This document shows, in pieces, positions 37,843-47,430 of a DNA stretch of 64,000 bases. The translations under genes were made by a program, and so were the position numbers. The first letter of the stretch is position 1, and each line of letters begins with the position of its first letter. The notes under the pieces are model-generated. The model saw nothing but the letters and a program-made list of their open reading frames with translations. It was not told the origin of the DNA and made no database searches. Source of the stretch: Litoreibacter arenae DSM 19593 (GTDB lineage Bacteria; Pseudomonadota; Alphaproteobacteria; Rhodobacterales; Rhodobacteraceae); NCBI RefSeq assembly GCF_000442275.2, contig NZ_KE557306.1:964959-1028958 (forward strand). The letters run 5' to 3'.

Positions 37843-38627
37843 CAGCGTGGGGTCAGATACGACCGGCCGCTGTCGCCCAGAATGAAGTCGACAACCTCGC
37901 GCACATAGTCGCTGTCGGTCTCTTCTGACAGACGCCGAGCGCGGTCCTGAAATGCCCCGTCGCCCTGTCGCAGCATCTGGTAGGCGGCCCTCAGTGCGGT
38001 GATGTCGGATCGTGCAACGCCCGCACGTTTCAGCCCGACATAGTTCAACCCGTCCAATTCGCCGCGAGGAGCCTGCACCAGCCCGTAGGGAATCACGTCA
38101 TTGGTCACCATGGTGACCGCACCGATGATGGCCCCGCGACCGATCCGCACAAACTGATGAATGCCCGCAAGCCCGCCGATGATGACCTTGTCGTCGATGA
38201 TGCAATGCCCCGCCAACGCGGCCTGATTGGCCATGATGACGCCATTGCCGACGATGGCGTCGTGGCCCACATGCGCGCCGGTCATGAACAGGCAGTCGTC
38301 GCCCACCTTGGTCAAGCCGCCACCGCCAGAGGTGCCGGTGTTCATCGTCACGCCTTCGCGGATGCGGTTGCGTGCGCCGACCTCAAGGCGGGTCTCCTCG
38401 CCGTCAAATTTCAGATCCTGCGGTATTTCGCCAATCACCGCGAAAGGAAACACGACCGTGTCCTCGCCAATCGAGGTCTTGCCTGTCACCACCACATGGC
38501 TTTTCAGCACAACCCCTTTCGCAAGCGACACCTCGGCGCCTACGGTGCAGAACGGCCCGACGGTCACCCCGTCGGCGATCTGCGCGCCCTCTTCCACAAT
38601 CGCGGTTGGATGGATGGCAGCACTCAC
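37842..38627 (-). CDS. lpxA: UDP-N-acetylglucosamine acyltransferase
   Basis: The 261-residue left-handed beta-helix protein begins lipid A synthesis. The hexapeptide repeats run from about residue 5 to 190 ([28 protein letters not shown]-like units), with the catalytic histidine in [14 protein letters not shown] (about 120-133) and [10 protein letters not shown] near 200. The start is a GTG at 38627 that overlaps the fabZ stop by four bases (GTGA); a longer frame inside fabZ is rejected. Confidence 0.96.
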   Translation of the reverse strand: MSAAIHPTAIVEEGAQIADGVTVGPFCTVGAEVSLAKGVVLKSHVVVTGKTSIGEDTVVFPFAVIGEIPQDLKFDGEETRLEVGARNRIREGVTMNTGTSGGGGLTKVGDDCLFMTGAHVGHDAIVGNGVIMANQAALAGHCIIDDKVIIGGLAGIHQFVRIGRGAIIGAVTMVTNDVIPYGLVQAPRGELDGLNYVGLKRAGVARSDITALRAAYQMLRQGDGAFQDRARRLSEETDSDYVREVVDFILGDSGRSYLTPR

Positions 38628-39079
38628 TTTGGCAGGTCCATCATCGCGGTGAATTCGGCTTCCGCTGCCATTTCGCCATCGACGCTGGCGGAGCCTTTGA
38701 ACTTCCAGACCTTCGCCCCGGCCTTGCCCCGCGTCACCTGCACATCCAGATGCAGCACATCGCCCGGCACGACCTTGCGACGGAATTTGCACCCGTCGAT
38801 GGCCATGAAATAGACCAGCAGATCCTTGTCAGCCATATCCATGGTCACGCCCACCATAACGGCCGCGGTCTGCGCCATGGCTTCGATAATAGTCACCCCG
38901 GGCATAATCGGCGCGCCGGGAAAGTGGCCCTGGAAATGCGGCTCGTTAAACGTGACATTCTTGATACCGCGCGCACTTTCACCAGCCTTGATGTCGACCA
39001 CCTTGTCGATCAGCAGAAACGGGTAACGGTGGGGAATGATCCGCTGGATCAGGTCGATATCGGCGGTTGTCTGCGTCAT
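38624..39079 (-). CDS. fabZ: 3-hydroxyacyl-[acyl-carrier-protein] dehydratase FabZ
   Basis: The 151-residue hot-dog-fold enzyme dehydrates 3-hydroxyacyl-ACP and shares its substrate with LpxA. The active-site motif [18 protein letters not shown] (about 48-65) contains the catalytic histidine, and the glutamate follows in [24 protein letters not shown] near the N-terminus is typical. The ATG at 39079 has AAAGGA eight bases upstream. It is followed by lpxA with a four-base overlap. Confidence 0.96.
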   Translation of the reverse strand: MTQTTADIDLIQRIIPHRYPFLLIDKVVDIKAGESARGIKNVTFNEPHFQGHFPGAPIMPGVTIIEAMAQTAAVMVGVTMDMADKDLLVYFMAIDGCKFRRKVVPGDVLHLDVQVTRGKAGAKVWKFKGSASVDGEMAAEAEFTAMMDLPK

Positions 39080-39144
39080 AGAGGTATCCTTTGGCCTTGG
39101 CTCTTTTTTGGGTAGCACTCGCCCCCTTGCGACACAAGTTCGCG

Positions 39145-39759
39145 TCATTCGTCGGTGGTAGGTTCCGGCTCCGCCGTGTTGCTATCCTGCTCAGGACGCT
39201 GAACCGGCAGTTGACCGGGAGCCTCCGGCAATGGTGACGCACCGATCGCCGCGTCTATACGCGCGATGGCCGCGTCGGTGATGTCGATCTGACGCACCGA
39301 AAAGATCACCGCCGTGTTGTTGAGAATGGCAATCGCGCCGGTTTCTTCGACCAGTTCCAGCAGGATCGGAAACGCCGCTTCAAAAAACCGCGCCCGCTCC
39401 ACGTCGGCCTGACGTCTGATATTGTCGGCCTTGGCCGCCTGCGCACCGCGTATGCCGGTCACCCGTTCGTCAAAATCAGCCGCCAACTTCTGGAACTCTT
39501 CAGGCTCCATAGTTGCGCGTTCCTCAGTCAGGCGACGCTCTTCTTCCTCAAGCGCGGTCTCGATCTTCCGGTTTTCCTGCGACAGTTCGCTGGACTGCTT
39601 TTGCAGATCCTCTTGGACACGCTTCCCGAAGGCGGACCCCGCATACATGCGGTCCTGATCCAAGGTCAGGATAGGGCTGGGCTGGATGCCTTGCGCGATA
39701 ACAGGGCTGGCAAGGGCCAAAGCCCCTGCCAGTGCCCCGGCTGCACATCTTGATATCAT
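39145..39759 (-). CDS. skp: Periplasmic chaperone, OmpH/Skp family
   Basis: The 204-residue protein has a cleavable signal peptide (about 1-22, ending PVIAQG) followed by a beta-strand ([20 protein letters not shown]) and a long charged helix pair (about 50-130, rich in Glu, Arg and Gln) that forms the gripping arms of Skp. The C-terminal 40 residues are Pro/Glu-rich. It protects outer-membrane proteins in the periplasm on their way to BamA. It lies directly after bamA (two-base gap). Confidence 0.9.
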   Translation of the reverse strand: MISRCAAGALAGALALASPVIAQGIQPSPILTLDQDRMYAGSAFGKRVQEDLQKQSSELSQENRKIETALEEEERRLTEERATMEPEEFQKLAADFDERVTGIRGAQAAKADNIRRQADVERARFFEAAFPILLELVEETGAIAILNNTAVIFSVRQIDITDAAIARIDAAIGASPLPEAPGQLPVQRPEQDSNTAEPEPTTDE

Positions 39760-39761
39760 GC

Positions 39762-42101
39762 TCAGAACTTCGTGGAGACGGTCAGGTCGAACGTGCGCTC
39801 GCGGTCATAGTCTTCCTTGACCAGAGCCTTGGAGAAGTTGAAGCGCAACGGCCCGATCTGCGTGTCCCACAGGACCGAGAAGCCGATGACAGAGCGAAGG
39901 TTCAGGCTGTCATCCACGATCGTGCCGCCCGCGCCGTTCACATCGTCCAAGCCCCAGACAGAACCCACGTCAAAGAAGACGCCGCCGCGAATGCCGTATT
40001 CCTCCGGCAAGCCCAACGGGAAGTCTGCTTCCAGCCGTGCGACGGCGAAGAAGTTACCGCCCAAGGCGTCCTGATTGGTGCTGGCCAGATCGCGTGGCCC
40101 CATGCCCGCGCCATCAAAGCCGCGCAATTTGTTCGAGTTCAGGAAGAACCGCTCGGTGATGCGGCTGTTGCCTTCCAATCGGGTATTCGCACCGAACTCA
40201 AGCTGCGCGCGCAGCGTAACTTCCTCTCGGGCAACCTTGGTTTCCGCAGACACAAGACCGGTGGTCTGGATGAATTGCAACCCACCGCCGATACCTGCAA
40301 ACTGCTGCCCGAAGCGCAGCAAAACACCACCATTCGGGTTCAGACCCGTGCGGCGTGTGTCATAGGAGTAGAGGTAGCCGAGTGCCGAGGTATAGGCCCC
40401 CCCCTCGTCGCGCTGGATGATAGGCGAAACGGTAGGATCGACGTTCTTGATCGAATCTTTCGAGATCCGATAGTTCAGACGAAGCCGGCCGTTTTCGGAG
40501 ACGGGGAATTCAACGCTCGGCTCGAAGCCCACAGCTTGCGTGTCGTAATCCGCGTACTGGCTGTCTGTCGTGCGGTAGTAGGTGTTAACACCCAAGGACA
40601 AATCGCGCCCGAGGAAAGCAGGCTCGATGAAGCCGATTGACGTGTTCTGGTTGTCCGATCCGGTATCGAAGGAGAAGGACAAAGTCTGCCCGCGTCCCAG
40701 AAAGTTTCGCTCGATGAAATTGACGCTGAAGGTCGCGCCCGTATCCGCACCGTAGCTGACACCAAACCCAAGCGAGCCGGTGGTCGTTTCCTCGACGTCG
40801 ACATCGACCACGACTTGCTCGGGGCCACTGCCCTGGCGGGTGTTCACATCCGCCGTGGAGAAGTAGCCAAGCGCACGGATGCGTTCGGCGGCGTCACGGA
40901 TTTCGCGCGGGTTGAACGGGTCGCCCTCGACGGTCTTGAACTGACGGCGCACGACGCGGTCAAGCGTGGTGGCGTTGCCTTCGATGTCGATGCGCTCCAC
41001 GAACACACGCGGTCCGCGGATGATGGCGAATTCCACATCCAGCGTCACGGCAGCATCATTGCGGGTGATACGCGGCTCGACCCGGATGAAGTTCAGCCCC
41101 TTTTGCAGCGCCAGACGCTCCATGCGGGTGATGGTGTTCTCGATCTTGGCGGGCGAGTAGACCTGCCCCGGCTTCAACCGGGCAACGCGCTGGTATTCAG
41201 CAGCGTCGATTTCCGGCAGGTCGGAGGTCGTCGTGACCTGTCCCACCTTGAATTGCTGACCTTCGCGAACTTTGAAGCTGATGAAGTAGCCATCGCGTTC
41301 GCGGGTCAGCTCGGGCGTGGACGACAGCACCTGAAAGTCCACATAGCCGCGCGATAGATAGAAGTCGCGCAGCAACTGGCGGTCAAACGCAACGCGGTCG
41401 CCGACAAACGTGTCCGACTGGATGATCGAACGCAGAAGTCCCGCCTGCTTGGACTCGATCACGCGGCGCAGCCGTCTGTCCGAATATGCACGGTTGCCGA
41501 TGAAGCTGATCCGCTCCACCTCGACCACGTCGCCTTCGGAGATTTCAAAGACCAGATCCACACGGTTGTTGGAGCGCGGAATAATCCGCGGCGTCACCGT
41601 CGCGGCGATCCGTCCGGCTTGGTTGTAGCCTTCAGCCAGCAAGGCCGCGTCGGCCTCGGCAGTGGCAGGGCTGTAGACACGGCGCGATTTGGAGTTCAGC
41701 AACGGCAGCAGATCGGCGTCTTTCAGACGCTTGTTGCCTTCGATATTCACGCGGTTGATCGTCGGGTATTCCTTGACGGTCACAACAAGGCGGTTGCCAA
41801 CCGGGACCACATCGACAGTCTCGAACAGCCCGGAGCGTTGCAGCCGTTGCACGGCGTCATTCAGTTGCGCGGCTGACGCGCTCTGCCCGCGCTCAAGGCG
41901 CAGATAGCTGAGAATCGTCGCATCCTCGATCCGCTGATTGCCCTCGATCTCGACCGATGAGATCGGGAAAGTCTGGGCATATGCCGGTGCGACGGTCATC
42001 ACACCGCCTACGGCCGCAATGGCAAGACCGGACAAGGCCGCCCTAACACACTGAATCTGAATGAATTGACGTGCGTGCTGCGTCGCTGATGCGATCTTCA
42101 T
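39762..42101 (-). CDS. bamA: Outer membrane protein assembly factor BamA
   Basis: The 779-residue protein has a signal peptide (about 1-43, ending APAYAQ) and five POTRA domains (about 45-420). A C-terminal 16-strand barrel runs to the terminal Phe of LTVSTKF. The barrel holds the conserved loop-6 motif KLRGFDGAGMGPRD (about 627-640; the VRGF motif appears as LRGF). It inserts beta-barrel proteins in the outer membrane. It is encoded in the classical order rseP, bamA, skp, fabZ, lpxA. Confidence 0.97.
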   Translation of the reverse strand: MKIASATQHARQFIQIQCVRAALSGLAIAAVGGVMTVAPAYAQTFPISSVEIEGNQRIEDATILSYLRLERGQSASAAQLNDAVQRLQRSGLFETVDVVPVGNRLVVTVKEYPTINRVNIEGNKRLKDADLLPLLNSKSRRVYSPATAEADAALLAEGYNQAGRIAATVTPRIIPRSNNRVDLVFEISEGDVVEVERISFIGNRAYSDRRLRRVIESKQAGLLRSIIQSDTFVGDRVAFDRQLLRDFYLSRGYVDFQVLSSTPELTRERDGYFISFKVREGQQFKVGQVTTTSDLPEIDAAEYQRVARLKPGQVYSPAKIENTITRMERLALQKGLNFIRVEPRITRNDAAVTLDVEFAIIRGPRVFVERIDIEGNATTLDRVVRRQFKTVEGDPFNPREIRDAAERIRALGYFSTADVNTRQGSGPEQVVVDVDVEETTTGSLGFGVSYGADTGATFSVNFIERNFLGRGQTLSFSFDTGSDNQNTSIGFIEPAFLGRDLSLGVNTYYRTTDSQYADYDTQAVGFEPSVEFPVSENGRLRLNYRISKDSIKNVDPTVSPIIQRDEGGAYTSALGYLYSYDTRRTGLNPNGGVLLRFGQQFAGIGGGLQFIQTTGLVSAETKVAREEVTLRAQLEFGANTRLEGNSRITERFFLNSNKLRGFDGAGMGPRDLASTNQDALGGNFFAVARLEADFPLGLPEEYGIRGGVFFDVGSVWGLDDVNGAGGTIVDDSLNLRSVIGFSVLWDTQIGPLRFNFSKALVKEDYDRERTFDLTVSTKF

Positions 42102-42241
42102 GTGCTCGGGTCCCGCTCTGACACTCTATATTGTGTGTTCGGTCTATCCCGTGTTCACACACTTGTCAAAACGAAGCCCAAGAAAAGACGCCTAAAAATA
42201 AGCAGCCTTCAGCCAGTCACTGTTACAGATGTAATATCAGC

Positions 42242-42367
42242 CTAGAGGCCTGCCAACAGCCCTGCCGTAGTAAGCGCCGCGACAATTGCCACGGGCCACA
42301 ACAAACGGTCCCAATTGATGCTAAGCAGAAGGCTCAAGCCCCGGTAGCTGCTCTGAATATGTTGCAT
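42242..42367 (-). CDS. 41-residue single-pass membrane peptide between rseP and bamA
   Basis: The ATG at 42367 opens a 41-residue frame ending in TAG at 42242. Residues 1-22 are mixed (MQHIQSSYRGLSLLLSINWD) and 23-41 form a hydrophobic helix (LLWPVAIVAALTTAGLLAGL). An AGGGA sequence lies nine bases upstream. Short peptides of this kind (N-terminal IQSS-RGLSLL..NWDRLL, then one helix) are familiar to me from Rhodobacterales genomes, but I know no function. The 331-bp gap holds nothing else except an imperfect hairpin at 42394-42425, possibly the rseP terminator. Confidence 0.65.
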   Translation of the reverse strand: MQHIQSSYRGLSLLLSINWDRLLWPVAIVAALTTAGLLAGL

Positions 42368-42432
42368 TGGTCCATTCCCTAACAGAAGACTAACCAATTA
42401 TCGCGCTCAATTAAGGCGCAATTGGGGCAACA

Positions 42433-43767
42433 TCACGAACAAAAGAAGTCATTGGACAGGGCAAAAACCATCAGCGACAGCAGTAAAAACAGGCCTGTCA
42501 TCATCATGGCGTTCAAGGCTTTATCGCTGGGCGGACGCCCCACGACCGCCTCGTAGGCGTAGAAGACCAGGTGGCCGCCATCCAGCACCGGAATCGGAAA
42601 CAGGTTCAGCAAACCCACCGCCGTGGACAGCACCGCAATGAACCAGATGAACTCCGCCACGCCTTGCGATGCCATGTCGCCGGATGTCTGAGCGATCCCG
42701 ATGGGCCCTTGAATGTTGCATGAGCTGATCGCGCCGGTCACCATATGCCACATGCCCGACAGGCTGGATTGGGCGATGAACCATGTTTGCTGGATGCCGC
42801 CCCAGAACGCATCCCCTGCCCCCAATGTGATGCGCGGCGGCTCGAAGAAGGCACCGCCGGAAAAGCCAATCAGCCAGCGGCTCTCGAATCCGTCCGCCGT
42901 CGGCAGATCACGCTGGCGCGGCGTCAGTGTCTTTTCCAGCACCTCGCCATTGCGCCAGACCAGCAGCTCCATCGGGTTGTCCTGACCCTCAGCCGCCGCC
43001 GCCTGCACTTCGCTGAGCGCATAGACCGGCGTGCCATTGACGGACTGGATCACGTCGCCCACTTCAAGCCCGCCATCCATTGCTGCCGATTTCGGCTGCA
43101 ACTGGTCGATCACCGGCGGGAACGGAAACACGCTGTCAAAGCTGGTGACCTGCCCGTCGCGCTCGACCTCATAGGTCACGGTCGGGGACGGCTCGGCATC
43201 GCGCGCGGCGGTGTAAAAATCCTCCAGCGACGCGATCTCCGCATCGCCCACTTTCAGCAGCCGGTCCCCCGGCTCGAACATGTCCACCGGACCGGGCAGC
43301 GGTTTCAGCTTGCCGATCACCGCGTCGTCGGTCGTCGTCCCGGAAAACAGGAAAATCCCTGCAAAAACAAAGATCGACAGGATGAAGTTAAACACCGGTC
43401 CTGCGGCAACGGTCGCCGCACGTCGCCAAAGGTCCGCGCCATGCATCGTGCGTTTCCGCTCTGCATCCGACAGCGAGGAGATCGCCTCCCCGTCCTTGCC
43501 AGACGCCGCGTCGGAATCGCCCAGAAACTTGACGTAGCCGCCGAAAGGAAGCGCCGCGACCTGCCAGCGTGTGCCGCGCTTGTCCACGCGAGAATACAGC
43601 ACCGGCCCGAACCCGAGCGAGAACACCTCCGCATGGATGCCGCACCAGCGGCCGACGATGTAGTGGCCATATTCATGGATCGCCACGATGACGCTCAGCG
43701 CCACGATAAACGCCAGCACAGAGCCGAAAAAGCCACCGAACGAGGGAAGCATCCCCAAAATATCCAT
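42433..43767 (-). CDS. rseP: Site-2 protease RseP (RIP metalloprotease)
   Basis: The 444-residue inner-membrane zinc protease has the HEYGH motif at residues 31-35 in the first membrane helix and a second metal-site motif PVLDGGHLVFY near residue 400. At least one clear PDZ domain lies between (MDGGLEVGDVIQSVNGTPV near 225). It cuts anti-sigma factors within the membrane. In Alphaproteobacteria the homologue MmpA also cleaves polarity factors (family knowledge). It follows dxr by 32 bases. Confidence 0.95.
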   Translation of the reverse strand: MDILGMLPSFGGFFGSVLAFIVALSVIVAIHEYGHYIVGRWCGIHAEVFSLGFGPVLYSRVDKRGTRWQVAALPFGGYVKFLGDSDAASGKDGEAISSLSDAERKRTMHGADLWRRAATVAAGPVFNFILSIFVFAGIFLFSGTTTDDAVIGKLKPLPGPVDMFEPGDRLLKVGDAEIASLEDFYTAARDAEPSPTVTYEVERDGQVTSFDSVFPFPPVIDQLQPKSAAMDGGLEVGDVIQSVNGTPVYALSEVQAAAAEGQDNPMELLVWRNGEVLEKTLTPRQRDLPTADGFESRWLIGFSGGAFFEPPRITLGAGDAFWGGIQQTWFIAQSSLSGMWHMVTGAISSCNIQGPIGIAQTSGDMASQGVAEFIWFIAVLSTAVGLLNLFPIPVLDGGHLVFYAYEAVVGRPPSDKALNAMMMTGLFLLLSLMVFALSNDFFCS

Positions 43768-43799
43768 AAACCGCCCTTTCGCGTCTCTTGATCCGGCGT

Positions 43800-44963
43800 C
43801 TAACGCGCCAGCGCATCTTTCACAGCCTTGCGTGCCAAATGGTCTGTTTCCAGCACCTTATCAAGGGTGAGTATGTCGCAACTAAGGCCATTGTCCCGCT
43901 GCAAACGGTTCAAAACTTCGTCAACAACCCGCGCCATGCCAAGAAACCCAAGCTCTCCGGCGATGAACGCGTCCAGCGCCGCCTCTTTCGCGGCGTTGAA
44001 CGCAGCCCCCGACAGCCCGCCGGTCTCCATCACATCCCGTGCGATGCGCAAGGCGGGATAGCGGGCCTCATCCGCGACCCGGAAATTGAGGCTGCCGATC
44101 TGCGCCAGATCAAGCCGCTCCACCGGCACATGCCCGCGGTCCGGCCAATGCAGCGCGTAGCCGATGGCGTGGCGCATGTCGGGCGGCCCAAGATGCGCCA
44201 TCAACCCGCCATCGCGGAACCCCACCAGCGCGTGGATCAGGCTTTCGGGATGCACAACCGCTTCGATCATGTCAGGATGAACGCCAAAGAACTCTTTGGT
44301 TTCAATAAGCTCCATGGCTTTGTTAAACATCGACGCGCTGTCGATGGTGATCCGCTGCCCCATGTCCCAATTCGGATGGGCCGAGGCCTCGGCCAAGGTG
44401 GCATTCTCCAGCGCCTCAAGCGGCCAGTCACGAAACGCGCCGCCCGATGCGGTGATAATCACCCGCTCCACCGCTTGAATATCCTCGCCCACCAGCGCCT
44501 GAAACACCGCCGAGTGTTCGCTGTCCACCGGCAGGATCGTGGCCCCGTATTTCGCCGCCTCCGCCATCAAATGCGGCCCCGCGGTGACCAGCGACTCCTT
44601 GTTCGCCAGCGCAAGAGTCGTCCCATGGCGCAAGGCCCGCAGCCCCGGAACCAGACCGGCGGCCCCTACGATCGCGGACATGAACCAATCCGCCGGACGG
44701 TCCGCCGCGTCCGCCACGGCCTGCGCCCCCGCCGCGACTTCGACGCCGCTGCCCGCAAGTGCGGCTTTCAACTCGTCATACTTGTCATCAAACGCAGTCA
44801 CCGCCAGATCAGCCCGCAGCGCGATCGCCTGCTCCGCCAGCCTTGCCACATTGCGCCCGCCAGTCAGGGCCACCACGTCGTAGCGCTCCGGCGCAGCGGC
44901 GATCAAATCAACCGTATTCTCCCCGATCGAGCCGGTGGAGCCGAAAATCGTAACCTTGCGCAT
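43800..44963 (-). CDS. dxr: 1-deoxy-D-xylulose 5-phosphate reductoisomerase
   Basis: The 387-residue enzyme makes methylerythritol phosphate for isoprenoids, including the undecaprenyl chain used by UppS encoded two genes upstream. The NADPH motif GSTGSIGENTVDLI is at 8-21, and the active-site segments DSEHSAVFQ (about 145-153), ASGGAFRD and NWDMGQRITIDSASMFNK (about 190-207) are intact. The start overlaps the cdsA stop by one base. Confidence 0.97.
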   Translation of the reverse strand: MRKVTIFGSTGSIGENTVDLIAAAPERYDVVALTGGRNVARLAEQAIALRADLAVTAFDDKYDELKAALAGSGVEVAAGAQAVADAADRPADWFMSAIVGAAGLVPGLRALRHGTTLALANKESLVTAGPHLMAEAAKYGATILPVDSEHSAVFQALVGEDIQAVERVIITASGGAFRDWPLEALENATLAEASAHPNWDMGQRITIDSASMFNKAMELIETKEFFGVHPDMIEAVVHPESLIHALVGFRDGGLMAHLGPPDMRHAIGYALHWPDRGHVPVERLDLAQIGSLNFRVADEARYPALRIARDVMETGGLSGAAFNAAKEAALDAFIAGELGFLGMARVVDEVLNRLQRDNGLSCDILTLDKVLETDHLARKAVKDALAR

Positions 44964-45754
44964 CAGCCCAGAACCGGCGGGAAGTCCACGATTTGCTCGA
45001 TCAGCAGCAAGAACACCGACGCGCCAAGCATCCCGTCAAACCGGTCGAACACACCCCCATGGCCGGGGATCAGGTTCGAGGAATCCTTGACCCCCATCTT
45101 GCGCTTCATCGCGCTCTCGGCAATGTCGCCCATCTGCGACGCCATTGAAATCGCTATGGAAATGCCAATAATCTCAAATCCCACGCCGGGGATGCTCATG
45201 AACATCGCCCCCACGATTGCCGCGGCAATCCAGCCCGCCACGGTGCCGGACCACGTCTTCTTGGGGCTGACGCGAGGCCAGAACTTAGGCCCGCCAAAGA
45301 TGCGCCCCGCGAAATATCCCAGCACATCCGTCGCTATGACCACCAGTGTCAGCCACAGCATCCACTCGAAGCCGAAATCCCCCCGCAAGATCGCCAGCCC
45401 GTAGCAGGAAATGACGATCAACGCGGCGAAGACCATGTAGAGCGTGCGGTTCTGCTGCAAAAGCGCGATGCCCGCGATGGCGGGCAGCAGGATGAACGGC
45501 AGGCCGACACCGGTCGGCAACAGGCTCACCGCCAGAAACGACACCGCCGCGATTGCGGCCATGATCAACGCACGGTTCTGGTCGCCGCCAAGCATTTTGA
45601 CCAGCTCCCAGATCAATGCCGCGCAAACCAGCGTCAGCAAGGCCATGAACCATATGCCGCCAGCCCAAACCGCGCCGATGCCGACCACGGCCATCGCCGC
45701 GCCGGAACTCATGCGGGCCGCAAGATCCGAGAACTTTTCAGATGGTGCGCTCAT
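44963..45754 (-). CDS. cdsA: Phosphatidate cytidylyltransferase
   Basis: The 263-residue integral membrane enzyme makes CDP-diacylglycerol. Several hydrophobic helices precede the C-terminal signature around VSPKKTWSGTVAGW (about 165-178) and KDSSNLIPGHGGVFDRFDGML (about 222-242), which holds the metal-binding Asp residues. It sits between uppS and dxr in the conserved envelope block. Confidence 0.95.
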   Translation of the reverse strand: MSAPSEKFSDLAARMSSGAAMAVVGIGAVWAGGIWFMALLTLVCAALIWELVKMLGGDQNRALIMAAIAAVSFLAVSLLPTGVGLPFILLPAIAGIALLQQNRTLYMVFAALIVISCYGLAILRGDFGFEWMLWLTLVVIATDVLGYFAGRIFGGPKFWPRVSPKKTWSGTVAGWIAAAIVGAMFMSIPGVGFEIIGISIAISMASQMGDIAESAMKRKMGVKDSSNLIPGHGGVFDRFDGMLGASVFLLLIEQIVDFPPVLG

Positions 45755-45787
45755 GTCGGCTCCCCATAGTTGCAGGCGAGCTGCCTA

Positions 45788-46513
45788 TCAGGCCTTCACG
45801 GCGCCGAAACGGCGGTCGCGGTTGCCATAGCGTGCCACCACGGCCTCGAACACTTCAGGCGTGAAATCGGGCCAGTGGGTGTCGATAAATTCATATTCCG
45901 CATAGGCCGACTGCCACAGCAGGAAGTTGGAAATGCGTGCCTCGCCCGACGTGCGGATCACCAGATCAGGGTCCGGCAGCACGTAGGTGTCAAGGAACGA
46001 GGCCAGCACCTCTGAATTGACCTGCTCGGGCCGTAGGCGCTTTTCCGCAATCTCGACCGCCAGACGCTGCGTGGCGCGGGTCACTTCGTCCCGCGCGCCG
46101 TAGTTCAGCGCAATGGTCAGGTGCGTCGTGTCGTTATTCTCGGTCAGCTTTTCGAGATAGTCCATCAGCGCCTGAAGCTTCTTGTCCAGTTTTTCGCGGT
46201 CGCCGATAAAGCGCACGCGGGTGCCGAGCCGGTGCAGATAGTTCGCCTCCCGCTGGATATAGCGGCGGAACAGCGCCATCAGGCCGGACACCTCGGACTG
46301 GGTGCGTTTCCAGTTCTCGGTGGAAAAGGCAAATATTGTCAGATACTTGACGCCCAGCTTCGGGCATGTCTCCACAGCCTGACGCACGCGCTTGGCGCCC
46401 GCCTGGTGGCCGAACAACCGCGGACGGTTGCGCTGCGTGGCCCAACGTCCGTTGCCATCCATGATGATGGCCACATGCTTGGGCCCGTCAGGGTTGATGT
46501 CGACAATGCTCAA
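45788..46513 (-). CDS. uppS: Di-trans,poly-cis undecaprenyl diphosphate synthase
   Basis: The 241-residue cis-prenyltransferase has the catalytic Asp19 in IIMDGNGRWA (16-25), FAFSTENWKR (about 75-84) and the C-terminal RTSGEARISNFLLWQSAYAE. The usual G-E-x-R-L-S pattern reads G-E-A-R-I-S here, a mild change. It makes the carrier lipid for peptidoglycan and LPS. The gene is separated from frr by a bidirectional terminator, so it may have its own promoter. Confidence 0.96.
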   Translation of the reverse strand: MSIVDINPDGPKHVAIIMDGNGRWATQRNRPRLFGHQAGAKRVRQAVETCPKLGVKYLTIFAFSTENWKRTQSEVSGLMALFRRYIQREANYLHRLGTRVRFIGDREKLDKKLQALMDYLEKLTENNDTTHLTIALNYGARDEVTRATQRLAVEIAEKRLRPEQVNSEVLASFLDTYVLPDPDLVIRTSGEARISNFLLWQSAYAEYEFIDTHWPDFTPEVFEAVVARYGNRDRRFGAVKA

Positions 46514-46553
46514 TGTGTGACCTCGAATTATGTTCTTGGATACTCTTTACTGC

Positions 46554-46582
46554 AAAAGGCCGCCCCTGTCAGGCGGCCTTTT
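46554..46582 (-). terminator. Rho-independent terminator between frr and uppS
   Basis: A perfect eleven-base stem AAAAGGCCGCC / GGCGGCCTTTT (46554-46564 and 46572-46582) closes a seven-base loop. It lies 25 bases after the frr stop on the minus strand and 41 bases before the uppS start, so it would limit read-through from frr into the envelope genes. Its symmetry lets it act in either direction. Confidence 0.85.
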
Positions 46583-46607
46583 CAACCTTGGCGAAATGTG
46601 TGGCCTC

Positions 46608-47171
46608 TCAGACCTGCATGATCTCTTCTTGCTTGTTCTCCAGCGCCTGATCCACCAGCTTGATCTGCGCGTCGATCATGTTCTGCACCTCTGTCTCCCA
46701 GAATTTCTGGTCGTCTTCGGAGATGCCGTCGGCCTTGGCTTTCTTGATCTGGTCCATCGCGTCACGGCGGATGTTGCGGATGGCCACGCGGGCATGCTCC
46801 GCATACTGACCCGCCACCTTCGTCAACTCGCGGCGGCGTTCCTCGTTCAATTCCGGGATCGGCAGCATGATGATTGTGCCATTTAGTTGAGGATTGATCC
46901 CCAAGCCACTTTCCCGAATAGCTTTTTCCACTTTGCCGACCAGCCCTTTGTCCCACACGTTGATCGTCACCATGCGCGGCTCCGGCACGTTGACGGTGCC
47001 CACCTGGTTGATCGGTGTCATGGAGCCATAGGCATCCACCATCACAGGCTCCAGCATCGAGCCGGAAGCCCGCCCCGTGCGCAGAGAGCCGAATTCGGTC
47101 CGCAGGGAAGCCATGGCACCGTCCATGCGGCGTTGGATATCGTCGGTGTCGAGCATGAAGTCGTCAGACAT
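46608..47171 (-). CDS. frr: Ribosome-recycling factor
   Basis: The 187-residue protein has the two-domain RRF layout: helices with [21 protein letters not shown] (about 16-36) and a middle domain with [17 protein letters not shown]. The C-terminal helix holds [19 protein letters not shown] (about 127-145). With EF-G it splits ribosomes after termination. The ATG at 47171 is used; six extra residues would come from a Met at 47189. In most bacteria frr directly follows pyrH, but here an unrelated gene lies between them. Confidence 0.97.
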   Translation of the reverse strand: MSDDFMLDTDDIQRRMDGAMASLRTEFGSLRTGRASGSMLEPVMVDAYGSMTPINQVGTVNVPEPRMVTINVWDKGLVGKVEKAIRESGLGINPQLNGTIIMLPIPELNEERRRELTKVAGQYAEHARVAIRNIRRDAMDQIKKAKADGISEDDQKFWETEVQNMIDAQIKLVDQALENKQEEIMQV

Positions 47172-47430
47172 GGTATGATCCGTGTACATTCGTTGAATTT
47201 GCGCCTTATCTAAAGCAACACGCGCAGCAAGGCCAGTTCACAATCAAGACGCTTCGCAATGTGCCCAAATGCGGAATTTTCTTGCAACAGCGAGTTCCAC
47301 ACGCTCAATTAACGTAGCGTAAGTTATTTGTTCACTACCCCGCAGGCGACGGCACTTTCGCCATTTTCGACGCGCCGCATTTTTATCAGGTTGCCTTGGT
47401 GTCCCTCCATTTCAATACAGAGGAGTTCCC

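Noticed and set aside
42394-42425. Imperfect hairpin CCAATT-GCGC / GCGC-AATTGG after rseP
   Set aside because: The stem has a three-base bulge and no clean T tract on the minus strand; too weak to call a terminator.
43788-45404. 538-codon open frame on the plus strand opposite dxr and cdsA
   Set aside because: It is an antisense shadow of two essential genes; composition is Arg/His/Pro-rich and no domain is recognisable.
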